DNA of 64,000 nt from Martensiomyces pterosporus (GCA_025201845.1 MU603963.1:62001-126000); one strand, 5' to 3'. Numbered from the stretch's first letter, positions 37,675-48,406 are shown. Numbers and translations are program-made. Notes: a model not told the origin generated them from the letters alone.

Positions 37675-39213
37675 ATGGATATCGAATCGGCAGATGTCAT
37701 ACGGCTCATTGAGCAGTTTCTCAAGGAGCAGAATCTGCGGGTGACATTGGATGCCCTGCAAAGCGAGACATCTATCACACTGAACACCGTAGACAGCGTT
37801 GACGCATTCAAAAGCGACATAATGAAGGGCCGGTGGGATCTAGTTCTGACCAGCGTGCAGCAAGCCAACATACCGCAGTCAAAGCTGATTGATCTATACG
37901 AGCAGATAATTGTCGAGCTGGCTGAATCGCTCGACATGGGGCCCGCTCGCGCGCTCCTACGGCAAACAGAGCCCATGGAGATTATGAGGACCACGCAGCC
38001 AGAGCGGTACCTGAACCTGGAGCAGCTTCTGTCGCGTACATCGTTTGATTCAAGTCATGTCTACAAGGGCAAAGGCAGCAGGGAGAGCCGTCGCTTGGCG
38101 ATCGCCGAGGGGCTGCTTGCTGAAGTCAACACAACAGCACCGTCCAGGCTACTTACTTTGCTTGGACAGGCACTCAAGTGGCAGCAGGAGAACGGTCTTG
38201 TGGCCCCAGGCGAGCGATACGACCTGTTCAATGGGCGAGCGCAAACAGTGAAGCCCAGCGAGGACAAGATGCCTCGACGGCTTCAGGCCACGATAAAGTT
38301 CCCCAAGAAACAGCACCCCGACAGCCTGGCATTCTCGCCGAATGGCGAGTACTTGGCTACCGGCAGCGCCGACGGGTTCATTGAGCTGTGGAGCCACATG
38401 ACCGGCAAGCTTTGCAGCGATCTGAAGTTCCAGGCAGAGGGCGTGCTGATGATGATGGAGGAGTCGGTTACGTGTCTGGCATTCAGCCATACTAGCGAGC
38501 TTGTGTGCTCTGGTGCGAAGGACGGGAAAATCAAGGTGTGGCGAGTCAAAACTGGGTCTTGCACGAAGAGACTCCCTGCCGCGCACAGCCAGGGCGTGAC
38601 ATGCGTTGCATTTTCAAGAGACGATGCGAGTCTGCTGAGCGGTGGGTTCGACAACCTTTTGCGTATCCACGGACTAAAGTCGGGAAAGGTGCTGAAGGAG
38701 TTCCGTGGCCACACCGCGTACATCACCAGCGCCGTGTATAGCGACGATATGACGCGTGTGGTTAGCACGTCGGAGGACGGGTCTGTCAGAATCTGGGATG
38801 CGGCGTCGGCATCTTGCCTGCACACAGTTGTTCCTAGCCAGGAGAGTGCTGGCCTGTCGATGCCTGCCACCCATAGCGCACTGGCCATCCCTGGATCGCC
38901 CTCGGACATTGTGGTTTGCACAAAATCTCCAAATATCTACATTATTGGGCTGGATGGCAAAGTCAAAAGAACCCTTGCTGCCAAGGAGGCGCCATGCAGG
39001 GAGTTTCTTACAGCAGCAGTCACGCCGCAGGGCAAGTATATCCTGGCAGTGTCGGACACGTCGGTTATGCACTGCTTCAATATTGCGACGGGGCTGCTTG
39101 AAGACCAAGTCAAGGTTTCGGAGCAGGAGATTGTTGGAATGGCGTGCCATCCGTCGCTGAATGTGGCTGCGTTCTTCTCTAGCGACCGGCGTGTTCCGAT
39201 ATGGACCAGCTGA
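37675..39213 (+). CDS. SMU1: WD40 splicing factor Smu1
   Basis: Component of the spliceosomal B complex that works with RED in alternative and short-intron splicing. The 512-residue protein is almost exactly the size of human SMU1 (513). LisH motif at ~6-38 (DVIRLIEQFLKEQNLRVTLD), then CTLH with SDIMKGRWDLVLTSVQQ. A linker with QPERYLNLEQLL precedes a seven-bladed WD40 domain from ~210. Blades include TGSADGFIELW, CSGAKDGKIKVW, SGGFDNLLRIHG and STSEDGSVRIWD, ending SSDRRVPIWTS. SMU1 is absent from budding yeast but present in many other fungi. Single exon, complete. Convergent with the receptor gene, only 56 bases between the stops. Confidence 0.95.
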   Translation: MDIESADVIRLIEQFLKEQNLRVTLDALQSETSITLNTVDSVDAFKSDIMKGRWDLVLTSVQQANIPQSKLIDLYEQIIVELAESLDMGPARALLRQTEPMEIMRTTQPERYLNLEQLLSRTSFDSSHVYKGKGSRESRRLAIAEGLLAEVNTTAPSRLLTLLGQALKWQQENGLVAPGERYDLFNGRAQTVKPSEDKMPRRLQATIKFPKKQHPDSLAFSPNGEYLATGSADGFIELWSHMTGKLCSDLKFQAEGVLMMMEESVTCLAFSHTSELVCSGAKDGKIKVWRVKTGSCTKRLPAAHSQGVTCVAFSRDDASLLSGGFDNLLRIHGLKSGKVLKEFRGHTAYITSAVYSDDMTRVVSTSEDGSVRIWDAASASCLHTVVPSQESAGLSMPATHSALAIPGSPSDIVVCTKSPNIYIIGLDGKVKRTLAAKEAPCREFLTAAVTPQGKYILAVSDTSVMHCFNIATGLLEDQVKVSEQEIVGMACHPSLNVAAFFSSDRRVPIWTS

Positions 39214-39269
39214 CATGCTTCAGATTCAGGGTATATTCGTTGGTTAGGAAAGAAATTACTTTTAATGGC

Positions 39270-40319
39270 CTAGCCAGAGTGTTTTGTATAGCACGGAGAC
39301 AAGTGAGCTGTTGAGCTGTCGCTTTGCGCGTACCCGATTTTCGTGTCCTTCAGCACTGGCCTTTCTATGTCTGTGGGCCGAGCACGTCTAAGCAGCTTGC
39401 GCCTGCTGTTGTCCCACGCGGGATTCATCAGGAAGATGAGGAAATTGATCATGCCCTGCGTGGCAGGCACCAAGTTGGCCACGACAAACAGCCACATCGG
39501 GCAAATTGTGAGGTTGCTTGCAACCAAGACCCACGTTTGCGTAAAGATAGGCACCAGCGGATACAGGGTGATCCGGATGGTGACCGAGCGGATCTCCTTG
39601 ATGCGCTGGCTAGTGATCGATGACATTGTCTCGCCGTCCCACTGACTATCGCCCTCGGGCAGCCTGGTCAGTTTCGCCGTTGAGGTGAACGAGAGAATCA
39701 TCTTGTTACACACAGCTATGGAGACGCCGAGGAGGAAGAAGGTGCCAGCAAACACCCAGGCCCACTCAGTCAGCCACGAGTTCCGCCGGTAGAGAGAGGG
39801 GTCGGTGACTATGTGGAAGACCTGCGACATGGGCAGCCATTGCATTCTCCTGTACATGTAGAGGATTGGGTGCGTGATGAAGAAGCCAAGGAACATGCTG
39901 ATGTATTCGTACCAGGGCTGGATGGGCCTGGCGATGTGCGACTTGTGCGTCAGCACAGTGAGGACGAGGTGGATGCCCAGACACACGGTCAGGAACACGA
40001 ATGAGACAACCGATGCGGTCATGAACCAGTGGACAACACGGAGCTGTATTTCTGACAGGCTCGACATGAATGCATTGTCAAAGGTGCACAGCCCGCAGGC
40101 CGAGTAGATGACGTCGCAGGCAGCAATCCAGGCGGAGAGGCGGAATGATGGGCGATTGATCAGTGCGCGCTTGTAGAAGCAGCAGTAGATGACGGCGGCG
40201 ATGACAAAGCCTGAGGATATGATGGATGCGATGTTGAAACCGTGTCCAACGACTGCCCACTTTCCTAGGATTCCGTGGCGGACTCTGTCGAGAGTGCTGA
40301 GGGGAGGGCCGGATGTCAT
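39270..40319 (-). CDS. Seven-transmembrane receptor-like protein
   Basis: A 349-residue protein with about seven hydrophobic segments: IASIISSGFVIAAVIYCCFY (~30-50), a second at ~62-82, HWFMTASVVSFVFLTVCLGI (~100-122), YISMFLGFFITHPILYMY (~138-155), WAWVFAGTFFLLGVSIAV (~185-205), ITLYPLVPIFTQTWVLVA (~250-270) and LFVVANLVPATQGMINFLIF (~277-297). The third cytosolic loop is ~45 residues and polar. The cytosolic tail is basic after NPAW (an NPxxY-like position). It resembles fungal class-A-like or Git3/cAR-type GPCRs; ligand unknown. The start at 40319 is the only family-like ATG. Confident as 7TM protein, not as a particular receptor type. Confidence 0.75.
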   Translation of the reverse strand: MTSGPPLSTLDRVRHGILGKWAVVGHGFNIASIISSGFVIAAVIYCCFYKRALINRPSFRLSAWIAACDVIYSACGLCTFDNAFMSSLSEIQLRVVHWFMTASVVSFVFLTVCLGIHLVLTVLTHKSHIARPIQPWYEYISMFLGFFITHPILYMYRRMQWLPMSQVFHIVTDPSLYRRNSWLTEWAWVFAGTFFLLGVSIAVCNKMILSFTSTAKLTRLPEGDSQWDGETMSSITSQRIKEIRSVTIRITLYPLVPIFTQTWVLVASNLTICPMWLFVVANLVPATQGMINFLIFLMNPAWDNSRRKLLRRARPTDIERPVLKDTKIGYAQSDSSTAHLSPCYTKHSG

Positions 40320-41990
40320 GGCTCAAGCTATTTATTTGTGGCGGCGGTGTGCTAATAGCTGCTGGTTGGTGGTCTTAAGAATAGAGGACATAGAAGGCTG
40401 AGGGAGGAAAGCGGGATTTCGTCCTGAAATGGACACGATTTCTGGCAATCAGTGGTTATATAGCAGAGGCAGCAGCAGAGCTCAAAGGGCTCACCACGCA
40501 CCTTGCTTTCCACGTCCTCGGCTGAGCGTACATTCGATAATACTAGACTAGGGGCTAAATGCATGAGAGGAGCTGTGCAAAGCAAGAGAGGAAGGATATG
40601 TGTACATGGAACCATTTTCCGTTGCTGCTGTTGTTCATGGCACAGCCTAGCTGAACGCGAAAAAAGGCAGCAAATAGGTCCAACCGTGAATGTGCGTGAT
40701 ATCGTTCGTAATTTGCCTGCACAGGCAGCCCGCACATTGCATCTCCCCACGTCCATCTTGGACCAATGGCACTCCGCGCGTACTCTCCTCTTTGCTCGGC
40801 TCTTGCTCCCGTCTCATGCATATAAGCGCTGCTTCCAAGTCAGCAGCCCCTTTGTCGAGTGTGTAGAGAGAGAGGAGTCAATCGATGTGCTTGCTATCCG
40901 ATGCCGATATGCACCAAAGCATACACGCAGCCGCCTGTAGCTGGCTGCCTTTTGTTCCTGATGCCCGCCAAAACGTTCGCAATTGCAACATGGCCACAAT
41001 GGCGCTCGCTCCACACGGAGAACAATGCCGCCGTCATGCATATATAGCCCCTCACTTCCCCCCACGCGCTAGCGGTTTGTGCTCGTGGCACGGGACAGCA
41101 AACAACCTTGCTTGTGTCTGCCGATAGTCTTTGTGCCAAAGAAGAAGCCAGGAATCTCCGTTCGCAAAGAGCCGTCTTTGCACAGCTGCACGGCGCATTC
41201 ACAGACGCACTGCCACCAGACACTGCTGCGTCTCTTCTCTCTCGCCCCGCTTCTCTCGCTCGCTCTCGCTTGCCATCTCGCTATTGTAACTGTGGACATA
41301 CTAGTGTCTGAACACAGCAGTTGCTGTGCTGGTTACGTCCACCCTTTCCGGCCACCAGGTTGCTCAGCCTTTCGCCGCATCGGCTGGCCTGTGGAGTTTG
41401 GGTCGGGAGGTGAGAAGAAGGGCGAAGTAGCTCGATATGCCGGCGCCTATCGCCCAGTGCACCCCTAGATATACGATCCAGAACACGGATCTACAATAAA
41501 GAACCTGGAACTACTTTCTTTGTGCACACAAAGGTGCCTTGGCGATTAAGCGGCGATGCAGAGGCAGTTCCAGCTAGGACGCGCGGCGGGCAGGCTTAGC
41601 TAAGCTCATTCCAGATAACCGGGGGTCCTTTCCGGCGCTGCCCTGGACTTGTGTCCCGGGCCTGCCCACACGAAAACCACGCCTCTCACCACTGATTTGT
41701 CCCCAAGGGTCGCTGCTCCTTTAAATGCCCACTCCCGGCGCTCTGCAGCCTCGTCCCAGCAACTGGTTCCATTCCCCGCCGCACGTGCGCGAATGCATGA
41801 CACCGCTGCCACCTCTGCCAAGAACACCAGCTTCCTCTCCGCCTCGACTTCTTTTCTCCCTTTCTTGCGGGTGCACCCTCCACATGCGTTCTTGTTTGCC
41901 CCGCAAAAAGACATTCCTCACAACAAACAGTCAGCAGCCTGCACAAGCCTCTCTTTTCCTATTCACACCCCACTGTGCCCGGCTATCCAA
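40320..41990. promoter_or_regulatory. 1.67 kb divergent gene-free region receptor / lipase 2
   Basis: The longest gene-free stretch here. ORFs up to 145 codons on both strands lack conserved or protein-like composition. It has TATA-like runs (GTTATATAGC near 40456, CATATATAGC near 41038). I see no RNA gene or repeat. Confidence 0.4.
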
Positions 41991-42911
41991 ATGGCAGTAG
42001 AAAACACAGGTGCCGTCGTCAGCGGTGTTGAGGAGGTAACCGAGTGGCTGCCAAGCCACAGGGCTGACCACAAGCTCTACACCCGGCTCTTCAAGTCCAC
42101 AGCACAGCCACCCCTAGCCACCCTCACCCTTGTCCACGGCATCGGCGAGCACGTCGACCGGTACGAGTCAGTGGCGCGCAGCTTTGCCCGCAGCGGCATC
42201 CAGGTTCTGTGCTTTGACCAGCAGGGGTTTGGAAAAACAGGCCACCGCAACGGCAATCTGGGAGACAACGGCGGGCCCAACTGCGTCATTGAGGACATTG
42301 CCCTGATGAACAAGCATGCCAGCATACAGGGCGTGCCCCATTTCCTGTTCGGCCACTCGATGGGCGGCCTCAACGCACTGAGGTATTGCCTAGAGCGCAA
42401 CCATGACGGGCATGTCAGAGGCGTGGTGGCATCGGCGCCGGCACTGCTGCCGGGGAAGACGATCACGCCGCCAAAGCTCCTTGTGTTCTTGCTCAAGCAG
42501 GTCGTCAAAGTGGCTCCGGGGATGACCAAGAAAACGGACATTACCATGGATATGATGACAAGCAATAAGGAGGAGGTTGAGAGATTCAATGCATCCAAGT
42601 ACAACCTGGACTACAGCACGCTGCGCACACTCAACACAATCGTCACTGCCGGAGAAGAGGTGTCCAGGCGTGCACCAGAGTTCAGCACGCCCGTGTTTTT
42701 GGTCCATGGCGAGGGCGACCAAATCACAGACTGCGAGGCTACGTGCAAGTTCTTTGAGGGGCTTCCAGAGGGCTTGGACAAGGACATCAGGGTCATTGAG
42801 GGGTGTAACTACCACGAAATCCACTTTGAGCAGGACCTTGGATTCGACCTCTTTGACGCCTACCAAACATGGATTATACGCCGTGCCCAGAAGGAAATAA
42901 AGGCCGAGTGA
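41991..42911 (+). CDS. Monoglyceride lipase, copy 2
   Basis: Paralogue of the gene at 30343-31251. The 306-residue protein starts at MAVENTG (41991); the open frame upstream is not similar to copy 1. Shared blocks: SGVEEVTEWL (GGVEEVTEWL in copy 1), VHGIGEHVDRYES, GIQVLCFDQQGFGKTG, GVPHFLFGHSMGGLNAL, CLERNHDGHVRGVVASAPAL and YHEIHFEQDLGFDLFDAYQ. The catalytic Ser (GHSMG), Asp (VHGEGDQITD) and His (NYHEIHF) are all kept, so both copies look active. The lid region differs most (KTITPPKLLVFLLKQVVKVA). AATAAA follows at 42948-42953. Confidence 0.92.
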   Translation: MAVENTGAVVSGVEEVTEWLPSHRADHKLYTRLFKSTAQPPLATLTLVHGIGEHVDRYESVARSFARSGIQVLCFDQQGFGKTGHRNGNLGDNGGPNCVIEDIALMNKHASIQGVPHFLFGHSMGGLNALRYCLERNHDGHVRGVVASAPALLPGKTITPPKLLVFLLKQVVKVAPGMTKKTDITMDMMTSNKEEVERFNASKYNLDYSTLRTLNTIVTAGEEVSRRAPEFSTPVFLVHGEGDQITDCEATCKFFEGLPEGLDKDIRVIEGCNYHEIHFEQDLGFDLFDAYQTWIIRRAQKEIKAE

Positions 42912-42947
42912 TGGCTGGTTTTAGTGAACAAGTAGGAAAAAAAAAGC

Positions 42948-42953
42948 AATAAA
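42948..42953 (+). terminator. AATAAA polyadenylation signal for lipase 2
   Basis: AATAAA 37 bases after the lipase 2 stop, between the convergent lipase 2 and AP-1 mu genes (104 bases apart). Confidence 0.55.
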
Positions 42954-43015
42954 ACGTAATGAGAGCGAGGCTGGGTGTGGGTGTGCTGGTTTGTGCGTGT
43001 AAAGGGGGTGGGTGT

Positions 43016-44425
43016 TTAGATGGGCGGGAGGCGAGACCCACCCGATGTCAGGGCGTCTGGCATTCTCAGCTGGTAGTCGCCGTTCTTCGTAATGTACCGC
43101 ACCCATGGAAGCGCCTGGTAGCCCGACTTCTCGACAATCTTCAGGTAGCGCACCTGGATGCCCGAGGTGGTGAAGTAGGGGATCTCGAACTTGACCGAGA
43201 TCGGCGGGCGCCTCTCGGGGTCGTCGTCGCGAATGCTCGGGAGACCAAAGTGCGCGCGCAGGAGGGCCTCCTTTCCGCCCTGGAACTGCTTGATTTTCCA
43301 CACAAACGCCGAGCGCTCAGGCGCGTACTTGACCGACCCAATGGTGCTCTTGAACTTGGGCGAGTCCGCGTCCTCGGGCACAGGCACGACTATCTCGACG
43401 CTATTCGCCGTCGACCTGTGCTTGAACTGCGCCTTGGCCTTGATCATGTACTCCACGCGGCCGCGGTGGCTCTCAACCACGGACTCGCACCAGATGAGCG
43501 GCTTGATCTGCGTGTTGAGTCGATACGTCATCAGCTCAAACTCGCCGTCGGGCGGGATGAACGAGATTGTGCGGTCGTTTTCAAACTTCGACAGCCTGAC
43601 GCACTGGTGGAACCGAATGTCCTCCATCTCCACTGCCTTGCCCTTTGAGCTCCTCCCCGTGCTCTCAAACATCACCTTGTCGTTAAGACCCAGTCTCAGC
43701 TCGGGCATTCCGCTCAGATAGACCTTCATTTTAACCGCGCCCTGGATCTCGCTACTCAGCACGTTGCCGTTCGGGTTGACCATCATGTTGATCGACTCGA
43801 CCACGTCGAGGAACACCTCGTTCTTGCGGTACGATATTCCCTCCGACCTCCACGACACGGCGTTGGTGACGGCCATGGGCGGACGCGGCGTTATCTCGAG
43901 CATGTGGCTCTCCTGGGTAATGTATTCTTTCAGAATCTTGGGCTCCGTTATTTGCGGGACGCCATAGTCCATCATTTCGTCCAGGAGCTCGTAGATGATC
44001 ACAAAGTTGTCGCGGATCGACTCCTCCTCCAGCGTCTTGAAGTACTCTGTGAACACCTTGGAGAGGTGGTGCAGGAACTGCAGCAGCGTCATGGCGTTTG
44101 TGTTTTTGCGTGTAAGAGCAACCACTACAGATGTATAGACACGCGGGACAGCAGGTGTAGCAGAGATTTAGGCGCACAAAACGACGCTGCTTCTCTATGC
44201 GGCTTCTCTCTGGCTAGTGTACTTACGGTAAACGTCCTTCTCGCGGAGATGCAAGTAGGTGACTCCGTTTTCTGTCATTACTGGCAGACTAGTTCCCTCC
44301 TCATCCTCGCGCTCTTGCAGCAGCGGCATAAAGCGGTCGATTGCGCTCAGCGGAATGTCGCCGCGGTAATCTCGCGCAATGAGAGGCTTGCCCTTCAGGT
44401 CCACCAAGAAAATCGCCGACGCCAT
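43016..44425 (-). CDS. APM1: AP-1 clathrin adaptor complex medium subunit mu1
   Basis: Medium chain of AP-1, which sorts Yxx-phi cargo between the trans-Golgi and endosomes. Two coding exons, 44227-44425 and 43016-44124, phase 1, joined across DVY-L-VALTRKN (102-base intron, donor GTAAGT). The product is 435 residues. N-terminal longin part: MASAIFLVDLKGKPLIARDY. Linker ITQESHMLEITPRPPMAVTN. The mu-homology domain holds AVSWRSEGISYRKNEVFLDV, GMPELRLGLNDKV, FHQCVRLSKFENDRTISFIP and the end YFTTSGIQVRYLKI ... GYQALPWVRYITKNGDYQLR, nearly as in human AP1M1. The YRKNE and WxE signatures separate it from AP-2 and AP-3. Divergent from SFI1. Confidence 0.97.
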
Positions 44426-44872
44426 AGCGAAAAAGAGAGAGATGAAAGGGGATTCAATGAACAGATGAACAGAGACAGCACAGAAAAGGGGCAGGAAGTA
44501 AAGGAAGAGGCGTGTATGAGGTGGACACAGCAATTGGCTGAGCAGCTGAGATTGAATGCCTGGCGGCTTTCAGCTCTCGCACGGGTCGTAGACATGCAGC
44601 AGCGGCTTTGCGCGACTCGGCTTGTTTTTCCAGGCAGGCGACAAACACAGCAGCAAGGAGCGGGTCCACCACGGTTCTCCACACACAAACACGAGGGCTG
44701 AGCGCGTGTTTTGTTTGTTGCTGCTGGCACCCCTTTTCTCTTATCATTGTTCACGTTCCGCGGTTTTGCTCTGCCGTTCGGTTTTCAACCTTACTTGCTC
44801 AACTCTATTTTTTAATTTCTCAGTCGTTTCACTGCAAACAGCAGCAGCGCGTCTGGCAAGGACAGCGAACAA
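44426..44872. promoter_or_regulatory. Divergent promoter region AP-1 mu / SFI1
   Basis: 447 bases between divergent start codons. No TATA or repeat recognised. Confidence 0.4.
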
Positions 44873-47800
44873 ATGCACTCTCTGGCAGAACGCAGGACAC
44901 CAGCGGCCGCTACAGCGGCGGTGAGCCGCGAGGGCTGGCGAGCACCAAACAAAGACTGGCCGAGACCACACACAACCAGACGGATACTCGGCCGCTATGC
45001 CGACACCGACCGCATAATTGAGGTTCCCGACAGCGACGCCGACGTCGACACCGACGGAGAACACGCACGCACGCCCGTGCATACTCGCGCACGCGAGCGA
45101 ATCAACGCCGACGGGCGCACAGCCCGGTCAGAGAATCGCAAACCACACGCACAAACAAAGCACGCGCGCAATGCACCAGAAGCGGGCGCGCCGCTGCGAA
45201 GATTCATGGATAGCCGCTCGCACGCGACGCAGGAGATAGCCCTTCTACTTGTCCTGCGCGGGTGGCGGAAAATGGCAGCGGCAGCCCAGATGCGCCGCGA
45301 GGAGCTTCTCAGCATGTGGGGCGATGCATTCGAGTTCCGCCGCGACCACCTCATCAGACGGGCTCTCGACAAATGGCGATCTGGGGCCATGAAGGCCACC
45401 TTCGTTACAGGCGACAGATACGAACGAGTACAGCTGAAGCTGGCCACCATGCACTACCGCCAGTTGCTGTCTCGCAGGGCCATGGACCAGCTAGGGCGCT
45501 TGATGGATTTGCGCCGTCTGCGCGAGGAGTATCTGGAGGCTGGTGAGCAGAGGCAGCTGGTCAAGTGCTGGATACAGTGGCGCGTCGAGTATGCCAATAG
45601 GAAGATCAGTAGGCTTGAGAGGATGGCCGACCTTCTGGAGAAGGAGAGGGCGGACAGGCGTAAGGCAGAGGTGCTGGCTGTGTGGCGGAGGCAAACGCGG
45701 TTTGCCAGAATGCAGGGCATGGCTCATGGTGTACATAAGCGTGCGCTGCTGCGGCAGGCGTGGAATGTGTGGTCAGACGAGCATGTAGCCAAACGGTACG
45801 GAGACCAGACGGGGAGAAAGAGCCAGGCGCAGACAGCATCGCCTAAATGGCGCGGCGCAGCATCTACTGGAGCACAGCACAGGCAGCTGCAGGCCTCTGG
45901 GGCAGGGGCGGCGGTAGGGACTTCCAGACTGCGTGGCATTCTCACGGCATGGCAGCAGCTGGCCATGGAGCAAGCATCGCTTGAGGGCCAGGCCGACCAG
46001 TTCTACACGAATGGGCTTGTGTATTGCGTATTGGGCCGGCTAGACGATGGCTGGCACGAGCGAACGAAGCACAGTGAGGCAGCAGCGAGGTTCAGCCGTT
46101 TTTACTGTCTGCTAAGGGCGCTGGGTGAGTGGAGACACCAGTCTAAGGCACGCAGAGACAGCTTGCTCCAGACACGAGCTGTCCGCGATTTGGTCCGCAG
46201 GCGTGACCACAAGCGCCGCCGTGTGCTGGTTGCTGCTTGGCGCCAGGTCGCCGATAAAGCAGTGCGCGCGGAACGTCGTGCGGATGAATTTGCGAGAAAT
46301 TGCCAGGAGATTCTGGTCTCTCGATGCCTTGGCCATTGGTACGCCTCTTACAGGTTTGAGTCCACTCAGAAGCACATTACAGACCAAGGGCGGAGTATGT
46401 TAGTGCCAACTGGCGCTAACAGGGCTGCTCCAACTAGCAACGCATACGTGCAGACTCCCATTGATATTGGCACCACTGTTGTGAAGCATGACCGCGCAAT
46501 CAGTATCCAGACCGATGAGGCCGAGTACAGGGAAAGAGATGACAAAGAGAAGCGCGAGCTGCAGCGCCGCGTCAAGGCGGCAGAGGAGGAGGCGAGTCGG
46601 TACAAGGCCAGCAGAGTTGACCCTGTGGTGGCAGAGCGTGCTCAGATTGAACGCGAGGAGGAGCTTGATGGCCGGCTGGCTGAGTGGCGGGACGAGCAAG
46701 CGGCACGCCTCAAGAAGCGCAGTCTGTGGCACATCTACGGAGCAGCTTCAGCATCTCGAGGCCAGAGGGACCAGCAAGCCACTGAGCAGCAGCGCATTCA
46801 GGCCGAGGAGGATAGCCATCGGATCGAGTCAAGCAGCATTCGCAACAAGCAGCTACGCCCAATGTTGCTGAAGTGGCACAATGTTGCGCAGGAGCACTCG
46901 CGCGGAACCAGGCTTGCTGATGGTTTTTACTACAGCAGAAACTCTCCTGCCAACCGAAGACTCTGCCTCGACGCTCTGTCTTGCTTGAGATCTGAGTGCC
47001 GCCAATGGGGGGTGCTGGAGCTGGCTGCCAACAAAAGATACGAGATGGCCATGTCTCGCAAGTTCCTGGTCAGCTTGTACGCCTGTTGGGACGAAACACG
47101 CAGGATGGAGTCCTTAGCAAACGAAAAGTATTACAGGCTGCTGATATCTCGTGTGTGGCAAAATTGGTGCACAACCGCAACCGAGCGCGTGATTGAGCGC
47201 ACCGATGTGATCGAGCTGAACCATGATCTAGACGATATACCCAGCTTTTTCAACGATAGCGATCGCGAAAATGTGCCTCCTGCTGAGGCGCATCCAGCTG
47301 GTGCTGGCCTGGAAGCCATCTCGGAGCAAGGCAACGATGAGGAGCTGGCAATTTTGTTTGGCGGCTGGCATGATCTGGTTCGGGACGTACGAGGGCTCCA
47401 GGGAGATGTCATCGAGCGGCTGCCTGGACTGCTTCAGCGTAGAGCCATTGGTGGGCTTGCAGAGGATGGCGATGCCTTTGACTGGAGCTTGATGCACCAG
47501 GCACACCTCATGAGGAGCAGCACCAAGCAGTGGCGTGGCAGGTTAGCAGCCCTCAGACGCAGCAAAAAGACGGGATATTCTGGCGCTGGTGCTCCTCAAC
47601 AGACCACTGAGCTGCAGCACGCCAATGTTGCCCAGGATGAAGGCCTGGGCGAAGACTCGGACGGACCACGTGCCTATGAACTGCGCCAGTGTGAGAAGGC
47701 AGCTGCGGGTCTTCGAGAATGGTACATCAAGAAGGACGCCCTGCGCAGGTGGATGGTCCTTACTCGTGGCGAGCTAGTCGCCAAGGATCGGTTATCAAAG

Positions 47801-48406
47801 ACCATGGGCCACATTGTGGCTGTGGTAGTCGAACATGCGGGGCTGGCCAAACTAGCGCGCGACAAGGCGCCGCATATCTTGCTCAGGCCAATGATCCGCT
47901 ACTGGTGGCACCGATTCTTTATCCACTGCGCTCGCCTGGAGAACGCCGACGTGCAAGCAAATGCATCGCTTGTTCACATGTGTCTCGTTCGCTGGCTCAG
48001 CGCGACCAACCTGCATCGCACCAAGGAGCACGATCGTGGGCTGTACATGAAAGCAGTGGCGTTTAGGTGGGAGAGCGAGGCGAGGATGGCTTTGCTTCGG
48101 TGGATGTGCGCGTCGAGCGACAAGCGTGTAAAGGTCAGGCTGGCTGAGCGGTCTGGAACGCTGAGGGATGCGCGTCTTTGGGAGATTGCCGAGAGCTGGT
48201 GTGCTGCGAGGGCTGCGAGGGCTGCGCTGAAGAGATGGAGGGCGGCAGCGAGGCACCGCACTCTGCAGCGTGACATTAGTATGCGGTTTGCGGTTGCGTG
48301 GAGCAACGCTAATACTCAGAGACACGCGATCCACGCTTGGCGGGCACGGACGTCACCTAATACCTCAATGTTTTTCTCTATGGCTGGGTCTGTAGAGGGC
48401 TACTGA
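44873..48406 (+). CDS. SFI1: Sfi1-like centrin-binding spindle-pole/centriole repeat protein
   Basis: Sfi1 is a long alpha-helix carrying rows of centrins and forms the half-bridge of the spindle pole body or centriole linker. The 1177-residue protein starts at MHSLAERRTP. After ~110 disordered basic residues it is made of repeated ~23-35-residue helices with conserved Leu/Trp: LLLVLRGWRKMAAA, IRRALDKWRSGAM, QLVKCWIQWRVEYANRK, KAEVLAVWRRQTRFAR, LLRQAWNVWSDEHV, LLRALGEWRHQSKAR, LVAAWRQVADKAV, LRPMLLKWHNVAQEHSR, ISRVWQNWCTTATER, LRRWMVLTRGELV and LKRWRAAARHR. This AxxxLxxWR pattern defines Sfi1 repeats. A Glu/Lys coiled coil is at ~555-610. Single exon, complete. Confidence 0.88.
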   Translation: MHSLAERRTPAAATAAVSREGWRAPNKDWPRPHTTRRILGRYADTDRIIEVPDSDADVDTDGEHARTPVHTRARERINADGRTARSENRKPHAQTKHARNAPEAGAPLRRFMDSRSHATQEIALLLVLRGWRKMAAAAQMRREELLSMWGDAFEFRRDHLIRRALDKWRSGAMKATFVTGDRYERVQLKLATMHYRQLLSRRAMDQLGRLMDLRRLREEYLEAGEQRQLVKCWIQWRVEYANRKISRLERMADLLEKERADRRKAEVLAVWRRQTRFARMQGMAHGVHKRALLRQAWNVWSDEHVAKRYGDQTGRKSQAQTASPKWRGAASTGAQHRQLQASGAGAAVGTSRLRGILTAWQQLAMEQASLEGQADQFYTNGLVYCVLGRLDDGWHERTKHSEAAARFSRFYCLLRALGEWRHQSKARRDSLLQTRAVRDLVRRRDHKRRRVLVAAWRQVADKAVRAERRADEFARNCQEILVSRCLGHWYASYRFESTQKHITDQGRSMLVPTGANRAAPTSNAYVQTPIDIGTTVVKHDRAISIQTDEAEYRERDDKEKRELQRRVKAAEEEASRYKASRVDPVVAERAQIEREEELDGRLAEWRDEQAARLKKRSLWHIYGAASASRGQRDQQATEQQRIQAEEDSHRIESSSIRNKQLRPMLLKWHNVAQEHSRGTRLADGFYYSRNSPANRRLCLDALSCLRSECRQWGVLELAANKRYEMAMSRKFLVSLYACWDETRRMESLANEKYYRLLISRVWQNWCTTATERVIERTDVIELNHDLDDIPSFFNDSDRENVPPAEAHPAGAGLEAISEQGNDEELAILFGGWHDLVRDVRGLQGDVIERLPGLLQRRAIGGLAEDGDAFDWSLMHQAHLMRSSTKQWRGRLAALRRSKKTGYSGAGAPQQTTELQHANVAQDEGLGEDSDGPRAYELRQCEKAAAGLREWYIKKDALRRWMVLTRGELVAKDRLSKTMGHIVAVVVEHAGLAKLARDKAPHILLRPMIRYWWHRFFIHCARLENADVQANASLVHMCLVRWLSATNLHRTKEHDRGLYMKAVAFRWESEARMALLRWMCASSDKRVKVRLAERSGTLRDARLWEIAESWCAARAARAALKRWRAAARHRTLQRDISMRFAVAWSNANTQRHAIHAWRARTSPNTSMFFSMAGSVEGY

